Shown here piece by piece: positions 52,323 to 61,854 of a stretch of 64,000 nt of DNA. The notes beneath the pieces are model-generated. The model was not told the DNA's origin, made no database searches, and saw nothing but the letters and a program-made list of their open reading frames with translations. A program made the translations under genes and the position numbers. The stretch is from Bacteroidales bacterium (GTDB lineage Bacteria; Bacteroidota; Bacteroidia; Bacteroidales; Muribaculaceae). Location: positions 1 to 64,000 of the forward strand of contig QAMW01000027.1 in NCBI GenBank assembly GCA_003150235.1, in the 5' to 3' direction. How positions within the stretch are numbered: the first letter of the stretch is position 1; each line of letters begins with the position of its first letter.

Positions 52323-54656
52323 ATGAGAAAACAGATTTATTATTCGTTCAAGACCTTGGTGCATGACCGCGTCACGACGCTCATAAAGATGGTGTCGATA
52401 GGCGTAGGTATTGCCATGTGTCTGTTGCTGTTCACGCGTATATCGTATGAACGCAGCTACGACACCGGCTTTGCGGAGCATGAACGCATCTACCAACTAT
52501 GGATGGAGTGGAAATTCAGTGATTACTGGTGTTCGCCCGGTGAAAGTTGTATAGGTAAGATTGGGGGTGGCTTGTATGAAGAGTTACCCGATGTCGTGGA
52601 GTCGGCGACTATGGTTGGAGGATGGATGGACAATTATGCGCTCTACGACGGTGAACGGCGGTTTGACGACACTTCTGTTGCCGCTGATTCACTCTTTTTT
52701 AAGACACTCGGCATCACCGTGCTTCAGGGTAATCCGGAGAAAGACCTCGCCATGCGCGATGTGGTGTATCTCAGCGACCGTCTGGCACGGAAAATGTTTG
52801 GCGATGAGAATCCGGTCGGTAAGGTAATCAGCTATGACCGGCGCATACCACTTATCGTTAAAGGTGTATATCGTGCGATCAAGCCCAATTCCAGTATGCG
52901 CCCCGAGGCTGTGATATCTATGCCTACAGTATTGTCGCGTGACGCGAGCGAAGGCTTCGGTTATAATTATTCATGGCATGGCGGCGACTCGTGGCATGGA
53001 TATGTGAGGGTGAAAGACGGTGAGCTTGATATTGACCGGTTTAACCGGCAAATAGCGGAGGTAGTTGACCGTCATGCTCCTACCGATGAAAATGCTATAA
53101 AGATGAGGATAACGGCGCGAAAACTTACCGATACCTACTTGATGTCGGATGACGCACGTAATATGGTTGTCATCATGACGGTGCTTGCCGTGGCGTTGCT
53201 CGCCATCACTACCTTGAACTATGTACTTATCTCCATCTCGTCACTGAGCCGCCGCAGCAAAGCTGTCGGAGTACATAAATGTATAGGTGCCGGACAAGGA
53301 AGCGTGTTTGCCATGTTTATGTGGGAGACGCTTCTGGTCTTGACGGGGGCTATGATTGTGACCGCGCTCTTGCTGTTCAATCTAAGAGACCTGATTGAGG
53401 ATACTATCGGGGCTTCCGTGAGCGACTTGTTTGCCCCGGAACGCTTATGGGTGGTTGGTATAGTGCTGCTTACGTTCATCGCCGTGGGTGGAGTACTCCC
53501 CGGCAATATGTTTGCCGGGATACCGGTCACCCAGGTGTTCAGGCGGTTTACAGAGAAGCGGAGCAGTTGGAAAAGGGCGCTGCTTGCCGTCGAATTTGCC
53601 GGTGTCGCCTTTATAACCGGGCTTCTCGGTGAGATTATGGTGCAGTACCACTATGTCATAAACAAAGATAAGGGATATGATTCCGAGATGCTGGTGATAG
53701 GGCGCAACATGGCGCAGGATTCCGTTGCCGAAGATGCTTACGCCTCGTTTTTTGTCAATCTTCCTTATGTGGAGGCTTACAGTTCATCAGATTCCGACCC
53801 GATACGTGGTTACTCGGGAATGTTTGTCCGTGACGGTGGCGCGGAGTTTTCTACCCGATTTGATACGGCGCTTCCCGGCTATACGCAATTTATGGGTATG
53901 AATACAGTGCAAGGACGTGAGCCGCGTAAATATGACGAAGTGATGATCAATCAGGAATTTATCCGGCGCATGCACTGGAATGAAGAGACCGTGCTCACAG
54001 AGCATCCGTCGCTTGACATATATGGGGTGCCGGTAAGGATTGTCGGGGTGCTTGAAGATTTCAATATCTACGGTTTTTTTGAAAAGCCTATGCCGTTTCT
54101 GCTGGTTTACACGACATCGGCAAAAAATAATGTGTGGCTGAAACTTAAAGCACCCTTGGATGAAAATCTGCGTCGTCTGCGCGAGGATATGAAAGAGGCG
54201 TTTCCGGGAGTTGACAATGAATTTGAAAGCTACGAAAAGATTGTCACCGACTCCTATGATTCAGTCAGGACTTTCCGTAACGCGACACTCATGGCGGCGG
54301 TGGCGGTGATATTCATCACGTTCATGGGACTGATAGGTTTCATAGGCGATGAGATACAGCGGCGCGCCAAAGAGATAGCCATACGCAAAGTGAACGGCGC
54401 GGAATCTTCCGACATAGTGCGGCTTCTTGCGTCAGATATAATGTGGACAGCAGTACCTTCGGTAATAGTCGGTGCGGGGGTGTCATGTTGGGTCGGTGAT
54501 ATATGGCTGCGGCAGTTTGTGGTGGCTCCTCGTGCGATATGGCTCGTGGCGGTCGCTGCCGGAGTGGCGGTTTTGCTCGTAATCCTTGCCTGTGTGGTGA
54601 TAATGAGCCGCAAGACCGCCGAAGAAAATCCTTCAATTAATCTTAAAACAGAATGA
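52323..54656 (+). CDS. ABC transporter permease (MacB/FtsX type)
   Basis: 777 residues. N-terminal membrane helix ('LIKMVSIGVGIAMCLLLF'), a large periplasmic MacB-type core, three helices about residues 280-410, a fifth near 425 ('LLAVEFAGVAFITGLL'), a second periplasmic domain, and three C-terminal helices around 665-770 with 'RRAKEIAIRKVNGAES', the FtsX coupling motif. Two FtsX cores in one chain allow a complete mechanotransmission-type exporter with the ATPase next door. It may start at 52305. No HlyD or TolC gene is nearby. Divergent from the two-component pair. Confidence 0.9.
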   Translation: MRKQIYYSFKTLVHDRVTTLIKMVSIGVGIAMCLLLFTRISYERSYDTGFAEHERIYQLWMEWKFSDYWCSPGESCIGKIGGGLYEELPDVVESATMVGGWMDNYALYDGERRFDDTSVAADSLFFKTLGITVLQGNPEKDLAMRDVVYLSDRLARKMFGDENPVGKVISYDRRIPLIVKGVYRAIKPNSSMRPEAVISMPTVLSRDASEGFGYNYSWHGGDSWHGYVRVKDGELDIDRFNRQIAEVVDRHAPTDENAIKMRITARKLTDTYLMSDDARNMVVIMTVLAVALLAITTLNYVLISISSLSRRSKAVGVHKCIGAGQGSVFAMFMWETLLVLTGAMIVTALLLFNLRDLIEDTIGASVSDLFAPERLWVVGIVLLTFIAVGGVLPGNMFAGIPVTQVFRRFTEKRSSWKRALLAVEFAGVAFITGLLGEIMVQYHYVINKDKGYDSEMLVIGRNMAQDSVAEDAYASFFVNLPYVEAYSSSDSDPIRGYSGMFVRDGGAEFSTRFDTALPGYTQFMGMNTVQGREPRKYDEVMINQEFIRRMHWNEETVLTEHPSLDIYGVPVRIVGVLEDFNIYGFFEKPMPFLLVYTTSAKNNVWLKLKAPLDENLRRLREDMKEAFPGVDNEFESYEKIVTDSYDSVRTFRNATLMAAVAVIFITFMGLIGFIGDEIQRRAKEIAIRKVNGAESSDIVRLLASDIMWTAVPSVIVGAGVSCWVGDIWLRQFVVAPRAIWLVAVAAGVAVLLVILACVVIMSRKTAEENPSINLKTE

Positions 54657-54660
54657 TGAT

Positions 54661-55335
54661 ATGATACATATAGAAAATCTCAGCAAAGTGTTTCGCACCG
54701 ATGAGGTGGAGACAGTTGCGGTAAATGATATAAATTTTGATGTGGCTGAGGGCGAGTTTGTCGCAATAATGGGTCCCTCCGGATGCGGTAAATCTACCAT
54801 GCTTAATATAATAGGGTTGCTTGACTCCCCCACGTCGGGCAGTTATCGGCTTGGTGACAGGGAAGTAGGGTCACTCGCGGAGAAGGAGCGCACCCGGTTG
54901 CGTAAAGGGCGCATAGGATTTGTATTCCAGAGCTTTAACCTTATCGATGAACTGAATGTGTACGACAACATAGAGTTGCCGCTCACTTACATGGATATTC
55001 CCGCATCGGAACGCCGCCGACGTGTTGAGGAGGTGACGCGCCGCATGAATATAAGTCACCGTCTTCGTCATTATCCGCGTCAGCTTTCCGGCGGACAGCA
55101 GCAACGTGTGGCGATAGCGCGGGCTATGGTGACTGCGCCGTCACTGATTCTTGCCGACGAGCCCACGGGTAACCTTGATTCAGCCAACGGCGAGGAAGTA
55201 ATGAAACTGCTTACCGAACTTAACCGGCAGGGTACTACAATAGTGATGGTTACCCACTCGAAGCGTGACGCTGCATACGCCCATAGGGTCGTCCACTTGT
55301 TTGACGGCTCAATCGTTGCCGATGTGGCGCAGTGA
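54661..55335 (+). CDS. ABC transporter ATPase (MacB/LolD type)
   Basis: 224 residues: Walker A 'GPSGCGKSTML', 'FQSFNLIDELNVYDNI', signature 'LSGGQQQRVAIARAM', Walker B 'LILADEPTGNLD', switch 'VTHSKRDA'. This is the LolD/MacB subclass that pairs with FtsX-type permeases. Four bases after the permease stop, so one operon. Substrate unknown. Confidence 0.94.
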   Translation: MIHIENLSKVFRTDEVETVAVNDINFDVAEGEFVAIMGPSGCGKSTMLNIIGLLDSPTSGSYRLGDREVGSLAEKERTRLRKGRIGFVFQSFNLIDELNVYDNIELPLTYMDIPASERRRRVEEVTRRMNISHRLRHYPRQLSGGQQQRVAIARAMVTAPSLILADEPTGNLDSANGEEVMKLLTELNRQGTTIVMVTHSKRDAAYAHRVVHLFDGSIVADVAQ

Positions 55336-55341
55336 CACATC

Positions 55342-55764
55342 TCAATAGGCAAACGCCGGGCGGCGGCGTACCCTGATGCTGTCGGGGTACGCTCGGTTGA
55401 TTTCTGGATGGGAGAGAGCGTAAATCATCGGTATGGAGTCGCCGCTCCCGATACGGCGCAGCATCGGGTGACGTGTACTTACATCATCGTGATATACCGT
55501 GCCGTCGACTGTCCAGGTGTAATAGATTGTAGTCTCAGTATAGGCAGGCATCTTGCGGTAGCGGTGCTTGCCTACTTTTTGCATCTGTTCGTCGTGATGT
55601 CGTCGTTCGACTTTTTCAATCAGGGCATTGATGCGGCATGAGCCTGCTTCGAGCTGGCGATATTCGTAATTGGCGCGGAGGGCGATCCATGCTATCGCGA
55701 GCACTACAGCGATTACTATACCCCACATTAATTTGCGAAATAAAGATTGTGATAGAATATTCAT
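55342..55764 (-). CDS. Small membrane protein, DUF3592-like
   Basis: 140 residues: one N-terminal membrane helix ('LMWGIVIAVVLAIAWIAL'), then a domain with 'TTIYYTWTVDGTVYHDDVSTRHPMLRRIGSGDSIPMIY' (in parts), the pattern of DUF3592-type proteins: a beta-sandwich that carries 'YxYxVxGxxY' and 'xxGDxIxVxY'. Function unknown. Converges with the ABC ATPase at six bases and has its own -7 box at 55800-55807. Confidence 0.72.
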   Translation of the reverse strand: MNILSQSLFRKLMWGIVIAVVLAIAWIALRANYEYRQLEAGSCRINALIEKVERRHHDEQMQKVGKHRYRKMPAYTETTIYYTWTVDGTVYHDDVSTRHPMLRRIGSGDSIPMIYALSHPEINRAYPDSIRVRRRPAFAY

Positions 55765-55799
55765 GGTCAGTCACGAAAATATTTTCCAAAATTCAATGT

Positions 55800-55807
55800 C
55801 AAAGATA
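55800..55807 (-). promoter_or_regulatory. -7 box for the DUF3592-like gene
   Basis: Minus strand TATCTTTG, 35 bases before the ATG at 55764. It faces away from the box for the C10 peptidase 21 bases to the right. Confidence 0.55.
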
Positions 55808-55828
55808 ATTAAAACCGCAGTTTTTACT

Positions 55829-55836
55829 TACCTTTG
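55829..55836 (+). promoter_or_regulatory. -7 box for the C10 peptidase gene
   Basis: TACCTTTG, implying a leader of about 80 bases to the ATG at 55924. No clear -33 element. Confidence 0.55.
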
Positions 55837-55923
55837 TCGCATTAAAAAGTGCTACATGATTCTATGGTGAAAGGTACTTTGTATAGTGAATGCCAAAAAT
55901 AATTAGTTGTTAATCAAAAAAAC

Positions 55924-58900
55924 ATGTCAACCCATTATTTAAGATTGCTTATTGTTGCGTTGTGTGTGCTTTTACAGTTTCAGCATGCAGAGGCAAGGCG
56001 ATTGTCCATGAATGAGGCAAAAACAATCGCTCTGAATTTTTTCAAGAACCGTGATTACCCGCGTCTTGCGGAGGAACCGTCACTTTCCCTTTTACAGACG
56101 AAGGTCGACAGTCGTGGTGAATCGCTTTATTATGTGTTCGGCGGTAATGACGGGCGCGGATTTGTTGTCGTGTCGGCTGATGAAAAAAGATCGTCGGTCA
56201 TCGGATATTCCTATGAAGGCGTGTATATCGCCGACAATCTTCCCGGAAATGTATCGGCTATACTTGAAAATGCGGCGGTTGATATCCGCGTCAATAATGT
56301 CGGGTCAATACGCAAGGCTCCCGGAAAAGTGTCGCGCAGTAAAGAGCTGTCGACTGCTAAATGGAGTCAGGAAGCTCCGTTCAACAATCTCATCCCTAAC
56401 CGCCGGCTGACCGGATGTGTCGGTACGGCGATGGCTATCATCATGAAGTATCATGACTGGCCCGAGCAGGGACGCGGATTGCTTGGCGACGTGGATTTCA
56501 ATGTCAGGTATGACTGGGATAATATGCGCCTTGACAACTATCGTAACGGTTATTCGGAGGCAGAAGGCGAGGCGGTGGCTACGCTGATGTCACATGCCGC
56601 ACAATCAATCATGACTGACTTCGGCATGTCCGGGTCAAGTGCGTTTGAAGTCAGGGTTCCTACTGCGCTGATTGATTATTTCAGTTATGATGCAGGCGTG
56701 TCATATAAGAAAAGTTCTGAAATGGACCGCCGTGAGTGGGATGCTCTCATAATGTCGGAAATTGATGCCGGTCGCCCGGTGCTTTATTGCGGACAAGATG
56801 TGTCGACGGGACACGCATTTGTATGCGACGGATATGAAGCTGACGGAAATTCGGCATATTTCCATATAAACTGGGGTTGGGGCGGTATCGCCGACGGTTA
56901 TTTCGCTTCCGACAATCTTTCCCCTCAGGCGAGCCGCGATTATAATTTCAATAATCTCAATACTATAATATATAATATCAAACCGTCTCAGTCAGTCACG
57001 CAATGGTCGCCGATACATCTTACCAACGACGGCAATCAGGTAGGCATGACGATTGACGTGGAATCTCTTGTGCCGGACGGAAAATTCACATTGCGCGCAG
57101 GAGCATTGAAAAATGTATCACATGCCGATTTTTCGGGAAAACTCGTCGCTGCTCTATATGATTCAAATGATGTGTTTAAATGTGAGCTTAGTGCGCAGCG
57201 GAATCTTTCTCTGGTATCGTTGCAGAGTATCGGTTATGTCGATGTAGAGTGTGCGGTTCCTGCCGGTATGACGGTTAGTGACGGAGATGTGGTGCGTCTT
57301 GCCACCGTCAATGGAGACGGTGCGTATCTTCCTGTTGCTTCGGAGCTTAATGTGATAGGACATATTCCCGCAAAACGACATGAGATACCATATTTCGATA
57401 TAAATTTCCCGGTTGTTGACGGAGTGGAAATAGGCGCGGGTGATATGCGTGTAATCAAAGGTCGCGACTATGAGTTTACGGTAAATCTCTTATCTGCCGA
57501 AAAGGTTGTGACAGTAAAAGCCAACGGATTTATCCTTGCTCCGTCGGCAGGAAATGTATATCGTCTGAAAAATGTAAACAAGAATCAGGATATAGAGATA
57601 ATCGTGCAGAATGCCGCCGATGTGGTGAGCAAGCGCAATCTATGGGTGTCACCCGGAAGTCTGTCATCGCTTATCAGTGATACCGAAGCCGGTACCGTGA
57701 CCGACCTGACACTTTACGGCTCTATTGATGTGACCGATTTCACATTTATGCGTGAGCATATGCGCCTTCAGCGCCTTGATATTTCCGGGGTCGAAATTGT
57801 AGCCAACGGGGCAAATCCCGCCAATGCCATTCCGGCAAAGGCATTTCAGTGGTGTGGGAGTCTCCGGACGATAATTCTCCCTTCCGGTCTTACGACTTTT
57901 AAGAGTGGGTGTTTTAACGGTGCGGGTCTGCGTTCGATAGAGATTCCTGCATCGGTGTCAACCTATGAGTATAACATATTTCTTGGTTGCTCTGACCTGA
58001 GTGAAGTCATTGTGAGGCGCACACGGCCTGCATGGGTCAACTGGTGTGTGTTCAGCGGGACCCCCAAAGCTCGTCTGGTTGTGCCGGTAGGGGCGGCTGA
58101 TGCTTACCGGAAAGCGGAAAATTGGGGCGATTTCAGGGAAATAGTAGAGGAGAATCCTGTACCGGTGACTTCTTGCTCTGTGAAATTTCAGGATACTGAA
58201 GGTGTGAAGTTTACGCCGCTTACCGAAGGAAGTGAAGTGCCTGTCGGCTCTGAATACAAGTTTACGTTGACTACCGACGATTCATTTGGCGATGCAATGA
58301 TTGAGGTGTATGCCAATAATATACGGCTGTTTCCTGACGAGAGCGGCGTGTACGCTGCCGCGATCAGAAAAAATGTGCTTATCTACATCGTCTCACGACA
58401 GCCCGATGCACCGCTTGGTGAATCTTCGTGGAAAATTACCGGCGCAGCCGGTGGTATCGGACTTGTGACCGATGTGATAAATGTTACACCGGGAAAAGCG
58501 TTTACAATACGTGCCAACGCACTGGCAATTCCTGCCGAATATGCCACGATGTTTTATGCTGCCGCGTTGACTGATGCCAATGGTAATATAAAGGAAATTA
58601 TCTCTCCGGTCGTGACTAACAGTTACACCAATTACGGTAATTTGCCGTGTAATTTTAACTGCATGGTGAAAGAGGCTTCGGTGCGTGAAGGCAATAATAT
58701 CATGATTGTCACCTCTTACAACAAGAATACCTGGCGACTTGTGAGAGCTGCCGACAAGACTGTAGCCGACACCATTCCGGCTGTGGGTAACAAAGTGATT
58801 TACCATGCGGTTACGATGCCGTCGACAGTGCAGGGTGCCTCTATACAGGGTGCGGTGTCACAGGTAGTGAGGGGTATGCCACTGTCAATAAGGGTTACTC

Positions 58901-61575
58901 CGGTGTCGGTCGATGATGTGATTACCCTTTCTGTAAACGGGATTAATAAGGTTGTGGACCAGGCTGTCGCCAACCTTTCGATTCCGGCGGTGACCGAGGA
59001 TCTTGATATCGCCATACAGGTAAATTCTGCAGGTTCGACAGCCTACACCGTCGTAAATGTTAAGGAAGGCGAACTCGCGGAAAAGATAGCACAGTGTCCG
59101 TCACGCCTCAAGATTGTAGGCACGATGTCGCAGGCTGATTTTGATGCGTTACGTAATCATGCGGCTGTGATAACGGCTCTTGACCTCGCCGATGTGGAGA
59201 TAAAAGGTATCGGTGATAAGGCTAATTCGATACCGTCTAATGCTTTTGTCTCGCCTCAACCTACTGTGGCTACGGCATTACAGTCGATAATACTCCCGAC
59301 TTCACTCACGCGTATCGAGGCAAGTGCGTTTGCAAGATGCATGAAATTGGGTGAGATTACCATTCCGGCGCCTGTGTCTTATATCGGAGGCGGCGCGTTT
59401 ACTTCATGTGTAGGATTGAAAAAGATGATTGTGCAGGGTGCCGTGCCTCCGCAGCTTGGCATGAATCCATTCCCTTCCACAGTCACAAATATAACACTTG
59501 AAGTACCCCGCGGCTCGGAAGACGCATACGGCACAGCAGAGTATTGGAAAGATTTTGCCATAGAGACCGCTGTGACATATTTCAATATCCAGATTGATCC
59601 TGCGCGTACATTCAACTTTAATACCGATTATTTTGTCCTGACAAAGATTCCTTATCCCGACGGCGAGAAGCAGGTGACACTTGGTCTGCCAAATTGTAAG
59701 TTGCAGAGCAAGGATTGCGATGTGATTCGTCCCGGAGTGGCGTTTAAGCTTTATGACAACAACAGGGATGTGACCTATACCTCATCGTATGTAAAGTACG
59801 GGCAACACGGAGTGACATTTGACCCCTGGTACAAGAATCCTGAAACATCGTTGAAGTCACCGCAGAATCATGTGATTGATGTGGTGTTCTATTACGGCAT
59901 CACTTTTGCCGCGCCTGAAAATTGTGACGTGACATTTGTAAATATGTCACCGGAGAATGAATGGAAAGATGTACAGATGGATCTTTTCGTTGAAAATTCA
60001 GGCGTGGCGCCGACACTTTACAAGGAAGGGGTCGACTATGGCTTTGTTATAGCAACACAGTCAACCGGTATGGAGATAAAGGTTAAGGCTGTCACTACGG
60101 TCATGACAAAGACAGGTCTTAATCCGGAGTATAAGACTGCCGAGGAATTGCTTACTCCTGATGAAAACGGTGTCTATACTGTCGTGAATCTACAGGGAGA
60201 CACTCGTATTGAAGTAACCATGATTCCTGTTGACGGGGGCGTGATAAGTGCCGGTGAACTTGACGCAGTTGATGCTGCTGATGTCGAGGATATTACATCT
60301 ATCGGTGTGTCGGGAGAACTTACCGATGACGATTTCGAGACGTTGAGAGATAATTTCACTTCGCTTGAATCAATCGACTTGTCAGGAATGACCAACGAAT
60401 CTATTCCAGATAATGCTTTTGCCGGAATGACCACGCTTGGCAATGTGACGATACCCGATTGTGTGACCTCAATCGGTAAGGAGGCGTTCAACGGCTGTTC
60501 GGCGCTCGAAAGCATAAATCTTGCATCGGTGACCTCGATTGGTGAGGGTGCGTTTGACGGATGTGACAATCTTACCGTGATTACGATAAATACGGTTTGG
60601 GATGCTCCGCAAGCGCAATCGCTAAAGACACGTGGCGTCAATGCCGCTTCGTTCAGAGGGGTAAATCCCAACTGCCTGATATTTGTAGCCGACAAGAATC
60701 TTGCCGTGTCACTTGCCGATGCCGGAAATATAATCTACAATGGTGAGGGCAGCCGCGTCGCCATGTCTGACATCATGCTTGTCGCCGGAAAGGCGTTCAA
60801 TACGCCCGGCAGCTTCCGTCTTGGGGAGAAGACGATCACATGTAAGGCTACTCTCAGGTGCGGTGAAGAAGGCAACTGGACAGGTATCGTGCTTCCGTTT
60901 GCTCCGGAGAAAGTGTCGGTCGACGGTGTTGCACTGACACTTGGAGAGAATGGAGAAAACAGCATGAGTGTATATGCGTTTGCCGACAGTGATGCAGAAC
61001 TGTTGTCGCAGCAATCGGCGATACAAGCCAATGTCCCTTACTTGATGCGTCTTAACCGCGATGTTGCCGGTGTGGCGGAAGTTGCGTTCAAGGCGGCGGG
61101 TGTGGATGCTGTAGATGTATATGATGTGCCGTTCACTCTTGTAGCTGATGAGATGGTAAGCGAGGGTAAATCGTTCACGCTGCGTGGTGTCTATGAAAAT
61201 AAGGCAGTTGCAGAGGGTGACTATCTCCTTGATGATGAAGGTGCAGCCTTCCGCCTCTCTGATGACACTCTTGGATATGATGGTGTATCGCCGTTTTCGG
61301 TATATGTAAGGTCCAATGATTCAGTGGCTCCCGACATGCTTAAAATAGATCATGAACCGACTTCCCTGCTTGAAGAGGTGATTTCGGTTGATGGCGGCAT
61401 CAGTATGTCGCGCGACGGAAAGACTCTGGTTGTAATTGCCGACAGCCCCCGGATGCTTGACATTTACGACCTTAACGGTAGAAAGGTGATGACGGTGAAG
61501 CTTGAGACCGGATGTAACCGCTTGAGCATTGCCCCGGGAGTCTATGTGGCTGCGGGTATCAAGATTGTGATGTAA
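55924..61575 (+). CDS. Giant secreted C10 (streptopain-type) peptidase with BspA-like LRR modules
   Basis: 1883 residues. Signal peptide to about residue 24; Spi-type propeptide ('LSMNEAKTIALNFFKNRD', 'FVVVSADEKRSSVIGYS'); C10 catalytic domain with Cys165 ('RLTGCVGTAMA'), His297 ('TGHAFVCDGY') and Asn316/Trp317 ('HINWGWGG'), all intact. Then a mosaic: beta-sandwich segments and three LRR_5/BspA-type blocks (about 560-740, 1040-1220, 1440-1570; words such as 'TIILPSGLTTF', 'ITIPAPVSYIGGGAF', 'VTIPDCVTSIGKEAF'), each followed by 'VPxGxxDAY'-type ends. The last 80 residues ('LDIYDLNGRKVM', 'APGVYVAAG') resemble type IX secretion sorting domains. Probably a surface protease/adhesin. Confidence 0.93.
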   Translation: MSTHYLRLLIVALCVLLQFQHAEARRLSMNEAKTIALNFFKNRDYPRLAEEPSLSLLQTKVDSRGESLYYVFGGNDGRGFVVVSADEKRSSVIGYSYEGVYIADNLPGNVSAILENAAVDIRVNNVGSIRKAPGKVSRSKELSTAKWSQEAPFNNLIPNRRLTGCVGTAMAIIMKYHDWPEQGRGLLGDVDFNVRYDWDNMRLDNYRNGYSEAEGEAVATLMSHAAQSIMTDFGMSGSSAFEVRVPTALIDYFSYDAGVSYKKSSEMDRREWDALIMSEIDAGRPVLYCGQDVSTGHAFVCDGYEADGNSAYFHINWGWGGIADGYFASDNLSPQASRDYNFNNLNTIIYNIKPSQSVTQWSPIHLTNDGNQVGMTIDVESLVPDGKFTLRAGALKNVSHADFSGKLVAALYDSNDVFKCELSAQRNLSLVSLQSIGYVDVECAVPAGMTVSDGDVVRLATVNGDGAYLPVASELNVIGHIPAKRHEIPYFDINFPVVDGVEIGAGDMRVIKGRDYEFTVNLLSAEKVVTVKANGFILAPSAGNVYRLKNVNKNQDIEIIVQNAADVVSKRNLWVSPGSLSSLISDTEAGTVTDLTLYGSIDVTDFTFMREHMRLQRLDISGVEIVANGANPANAIPAKAFQWCGSLRTIILPSGLTTFKSGCFNGAGLRSIEIPASVSTYEYNIFLGCSDLSEVIVRRTRPAWVNWCVFSGTPKARLVVPVGAADAYRKAENWGDFREIVEENPVPVTSCSVKFQDTEGVKFTPLTEGSEVPVGSEYKFTLTTDDSFGDAMIEVYANNIRLFPDESGVYAAAIRKNVLIYIVSRQPDAPLGESSWKITGAAGGIGLVTDVINVTPGKAFTIRANALAIPAEYATMFYAAALTDANGNIKEIISPVVTNSYTNYGNLPCNFNCMVKEASVREGNNIMIVTSYNKNTWRLVRAADKTVADTIPAVGNKVIYHAVTMPSTVQGASIQGAVSQVVRGMPLSIRVTPVSVDDVITLSVNGINKVVDQAVANLSIPAVTEDLDIAIQVNSAGSTAYTVVNVKEGELAEKIAQCPSRLKIVGTMSQADFDALRNHAAVITALDLADVEIKGIGDKANSIPSNAFVSPQPTVATALQSIILPTSLTRIEASAFARCMKLGEITIPAPVSYIGGGAFTSCVGLKKMIVQGAVPPQLGMNPFPSTVTNITLEVPRGSEDAYGTAEYWKDFAIETAVTYFNIQIDPARTFNFNTDYFVLTKIPYPDGEKQVTLGLPNCKLQSKDCDVIRPGVAFKLYDNNRDVTYTSSYVKYGQHGVTFDPWYKNPETSLKSPQNHVIDVVFYYGITFAAPENCDVTFVNMSPENEWKDVQMDLFVENSGVAPTLYKEGVDYGFVIATQSTGMEIKVKAVTTVMTKTGLNPEYKTAEELLTPDENGVYTVVNLQGDTRIEVTMIPVDGGVISAGELDAVDAADVEDITSIGVSGELTDDDFETLRDNFTSLESIDLSGMTNESIPDNAFAGMTTLGNVTIPDCVTSIGKEAFNGCSALESINLASVTSIGEGAFDGCDNLTVITINTVWDAPQAQSLKTRGVNAASFRGVNPNCLIFVADKNLAVSLADAGNIIYNGEGSRVAMSDIMLVAGKAFNTPGSFRLGEKTITCKATLRCGEEGNWTGIVLPFAPEKVSVDGVALTLGENGENSMSVYAFADSDAELLSQQSAIQANVPYLMRLNRDVAGVAEVAFKAAGVDAVDVYDVPFTLVADEMVSEGKSFTLRGVYENKAVAEGDYLLDDEGAAFRLSDDTLGYDGVSPFSVYVRSNDSVAPDMLKIDHEPTSLLEEVISVDGGISMSRDGKTLVVIADSPRMLDIYDLNGRKVMTVKLETGCNRLSIAPGVYVAAGIKIVM

Positions 61576-61596
61576 CTGTTGACGGTATATGATTTT

Positions 61597-61638
61597 GACG
61601 GGGTGTTTAATTTGGGTTAAACATCCCGTCTTGTTTTT
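61597..61638 (+). terminator. Terminator after the C10 peptidase gene
   Basis: 14-bp stem GACGGGGTGTTTAA (61597-61610) with TTAAACATCCCGTC (61617-61630), one G-U pair, then TTGTTTTT. Confidence 0.92.
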
Positions 61639-61666
61639 GTGTTTAGTCAGGAATTGATTATCTTCG
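61636..61666 (+). promoter_or_regulatory. Candidate bioB promoter ahead of the repeat
   Basis: TTTG (61636-61639), 19 bases, TATCTTCG (61659-61666), one mismatch to the -7 consensus. Start expected near 61672-61674, the first base of the hairpin of the repeat element. Confidence 0.55.
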
Positions 61667-61672
61667 CGTAAA

Positions 61673-61842
61673 TAACTATCAACTTTCGCTTGCGAAAGTT
61701 GATAGTTATGAGGTTAAGAGCTTGTTATGCAAGCAGGTTAAAGGTTATGAACCCGTGATTGTCCGATGATTCCAACGGTCATTCAACCTTAAATCCTAAA
61801 CTTTTAACCTCTTAACCTTTAAGGGAGCTTGCGAAACTTAAA
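61673..61842. repeat. Heptad/palindrome intergenic element, copy 3
   Basis: Left end: perfect 17-bp hairpin around a TT loop (61673-61708, core CAACTTTCGC-TT-GCGAAAGTTG). Right end: GGGAGCTTGCGAAACTTAAA, which repeats GCTTGCGAAA of the left end. Left half has GAGGTTAAGAG and GGTTAAAGGTTAT; right half has CAACCTTAAATCCTAAAC and TTAACCTCTTAACC. Ends 12 bases before the bioB ATG, so it forms nearly the whole bioB leader. Confidence 0.82.
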
Positions 61843-61854
61843 TAAAAATGTTGC

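Noticed and set aside
22519..61842. CRISPR array as explanation for the repeats
   Set aside because: Units are 7 bases, without spacers of constant length, and no cas genes are in the window.
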